A stretch of 64,000 nt of DNA from Theobroma cacao. Its lineage: Eukaryota; Streptophyta; Magnoliopsida; Malvales; Malvaceae. The position numbers and the translations under genes were made by a program. The notes below the pieces were generated by a model. That model had not been told where the DNA came from. It made no database searches and was given only the letters and a program-made list of their open reading frames with translations. Below, one piece after another: positions 63,211 to 64,000 of this stretch. How positions within the stretch are numbered: position 1 is the first letter of the stretch; each line of letters begins with the position of its first letter. The stretch spans positions 38,324,093 through 38,388,092 of the forward strand of contig NC_030851.1 of assembly GCF_000208745.1 (NCBI RefSeq), in the 5' to 3' direction.

Positions 63211-63418
63211 ATTATAGAAAGTTCATGAGTATGGTATATGGTTTTGCACATGTGAGTCTTGTATGTTGAACTTTGGAAATTTTTATGCGTTTCATGTTAA
63301 TTTTTGTCATTTTAGTAGGATGGCGTTTTCTTGAAAGAAAGAAAACTTTTTTTCATGCTGTTCTGTTTCTCCTTACAGCGAGAAACTCTCAGGTTTGGAG
63401 GGGTAATGCTGGCCGGAA

Positions 63419-63716
63419 TCTCGCTGCAGTGAGAATGTATTCTCGCTGCAACGAGAAACTTTCTGTTTTATGACAGAAATTTCATTGCAACAAGCATAAA
63501 TTCTCGCTGCAGTGAAAAACTTTTTGTTTTGTTCCTTATTTTGTTTGGTTGTTGTCCTATTTTCCACTTCTTTGGTAATATAATTGAGCATGGACTTCTA
63601 ACATTAAGGAATGAATTAGTTAAGTTTGAAATGAGGAGGTTTGGTGAGAAACGCTCGGCCAGTTAAGAAACCCTCGTTCGGTTAATAACTTGAATCCAAA
63701 TTTTGCTGCAGCGAGG
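63419..63716. repeat. Dispersed 16-bp near-palindromes (CTCGCTGCAGCGAG type)
   Basis: TCTCGCTGCAGTGAGA (63419-63434), TCTCGCTGCAACGAGA (63441-63456), TCTCGCTGCAGTGAAA (63502-63517) and TTTGCTGCAGCGAGG (63702-63716), plus half-sites such as ACAGCGAGAAA near 63376. All are centred on TGCA with complementary arms. Confidence 0.8.
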
Positions 63717-63799
63717 ACCCATCGTTTACTTGACTTAATTTGCATAAAGGCTATTAAGGTTTTCATTCTTCAAATCATTTGTTGAGTATGGACCTTTTT

Positions 63800-64000
63800 T
63801 GTCACGACCCGGAACTCCCATCGAGCCCGTGACAACAGTCGCGACGTCTCGATCGACATTCATTACTCGGAATGTCAACCGAAACCCCGCAAGGCTTTAA
63901 TATCAGCTTCTCATTTCCCCTGTGGGTAACTGTTTCCAAATACCACATTCTAAAAGATTTTAAACTGTTTCCAACTTAAACAAATAAAATAATAATTTCC
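63800..64000 (+). mobile_element. Likely start of an LTR element, cut by the window end
   Basis: TGTCACGACCCGGAACTCCC at 63800 is a common plant LTR start. It is soon followed by GAGCCCGTGACA, and the whole block is much less AT-rich than its surroundings (CGACGTCTCGATCG). The element continues past the window, so the call cannot be tested here. Confidence 0.45.

Larger units (their letters stand above)
61723..63799 (+). mobile_element. Retrotransposon-like non-coding sequence (LTR or leader)
   Basis: Starts near TGTGTGAGACCTTGACC. At about 62118-62165, GCTATAAGTATC is followed by a CTTCTTC-rich leader, a promoter-like arrangement typical of plant LTRs. It contains a 42-bp tandem array (62981-63149), a TA/TG tract (63175-63210) and four 16-bp near-palindromes (63419-63716). 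No gag, protease, reverse transcriptase or integrase motifs are seen. It may be one long LTR of a large Gypsy element, but paired LTRs are not in the window. Confidence 0.4.

Overview
This is plant nuclear DNA, most likely from a eudicot. It is AT-rich, its genes have short introns, and it carries class III peroxidases, a plasma-membrane syntaxin, a glyoxylate-cycle isocitrate lyase, a single-repeat R3-MYB, an LEA_2 protein, a VUP1-type protein and chromovirus debris. A rosid (Malvaceae-like) source is my impression only. Eight protein genes and one tRNA gene can be modelled exon by exon. Long AT-rich spacers full of degraded transposons separate them. A 25-N gap and a single N, both inside TA microsatellites, mark it as draft assembly.

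Layout. 1-10.4 kb: two secreted class III peroxidases on the minus strand with the same four-exon structure, about 7 kb apart. 10.4-17.3 kb: spacer. 17.4-18.6 kb: an intronless gene for three ubiquitin-like domains, a four-copy interspersed repeat, and a tRNA-Glu(UUC) with a shortened T arm. 20.2-26.3 kb: a SYP132-type Qa-SNARE with 13 exons, followed 1.3 kb downstream by a second, intact and diverged copy of its last exon. 29.0-32.0 kb: isocitrate lyase (minus), whose last intron has a GC donor. 36.8-37.3 kb: a 73-residue R3-MYB (minus). 39.5-40.1 kb: a one-exon LEA_2/NHL-like membrane protein. 40-51 kb: spacer. 51.0-51.9 kb: a VUP1-like gene (minus, three exons). 52-64 kb: spacer that becomes a nested transposon cluster, with a chromovirus tail, a TRIM-like element sharing its polypurine tract and LTR start, and sequence with 42-bp tandem repeats and 16-bp near-palindromes.

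The most interesting biology is the syntaxin locus. Two alternative terminal exons each encode the end of the SNARE helix plus the membrane anchor. This is the architecture reported for SYP132 in Medicago, where alternative transcription termination makes a symbiosis-specific isoform. Second is isocitrate lyase: its peroxisomal targeting signal (C-terminal ARM) is in the exon behind the GC donor, and a GT four bases downstream would give a protein without it.

The genes do not form a pathway. As I recall, a peroxidase, ICL and a VUP1 gene are also close together on Arabidopsis chromosome 3 (At3g217xx), so part of the order may be ancestral. A fold-back MITE family with 9-bp target duplications (Mutator-like) has at least six copies here and accounts for much of the otherwise featureless AT-rich sequence.
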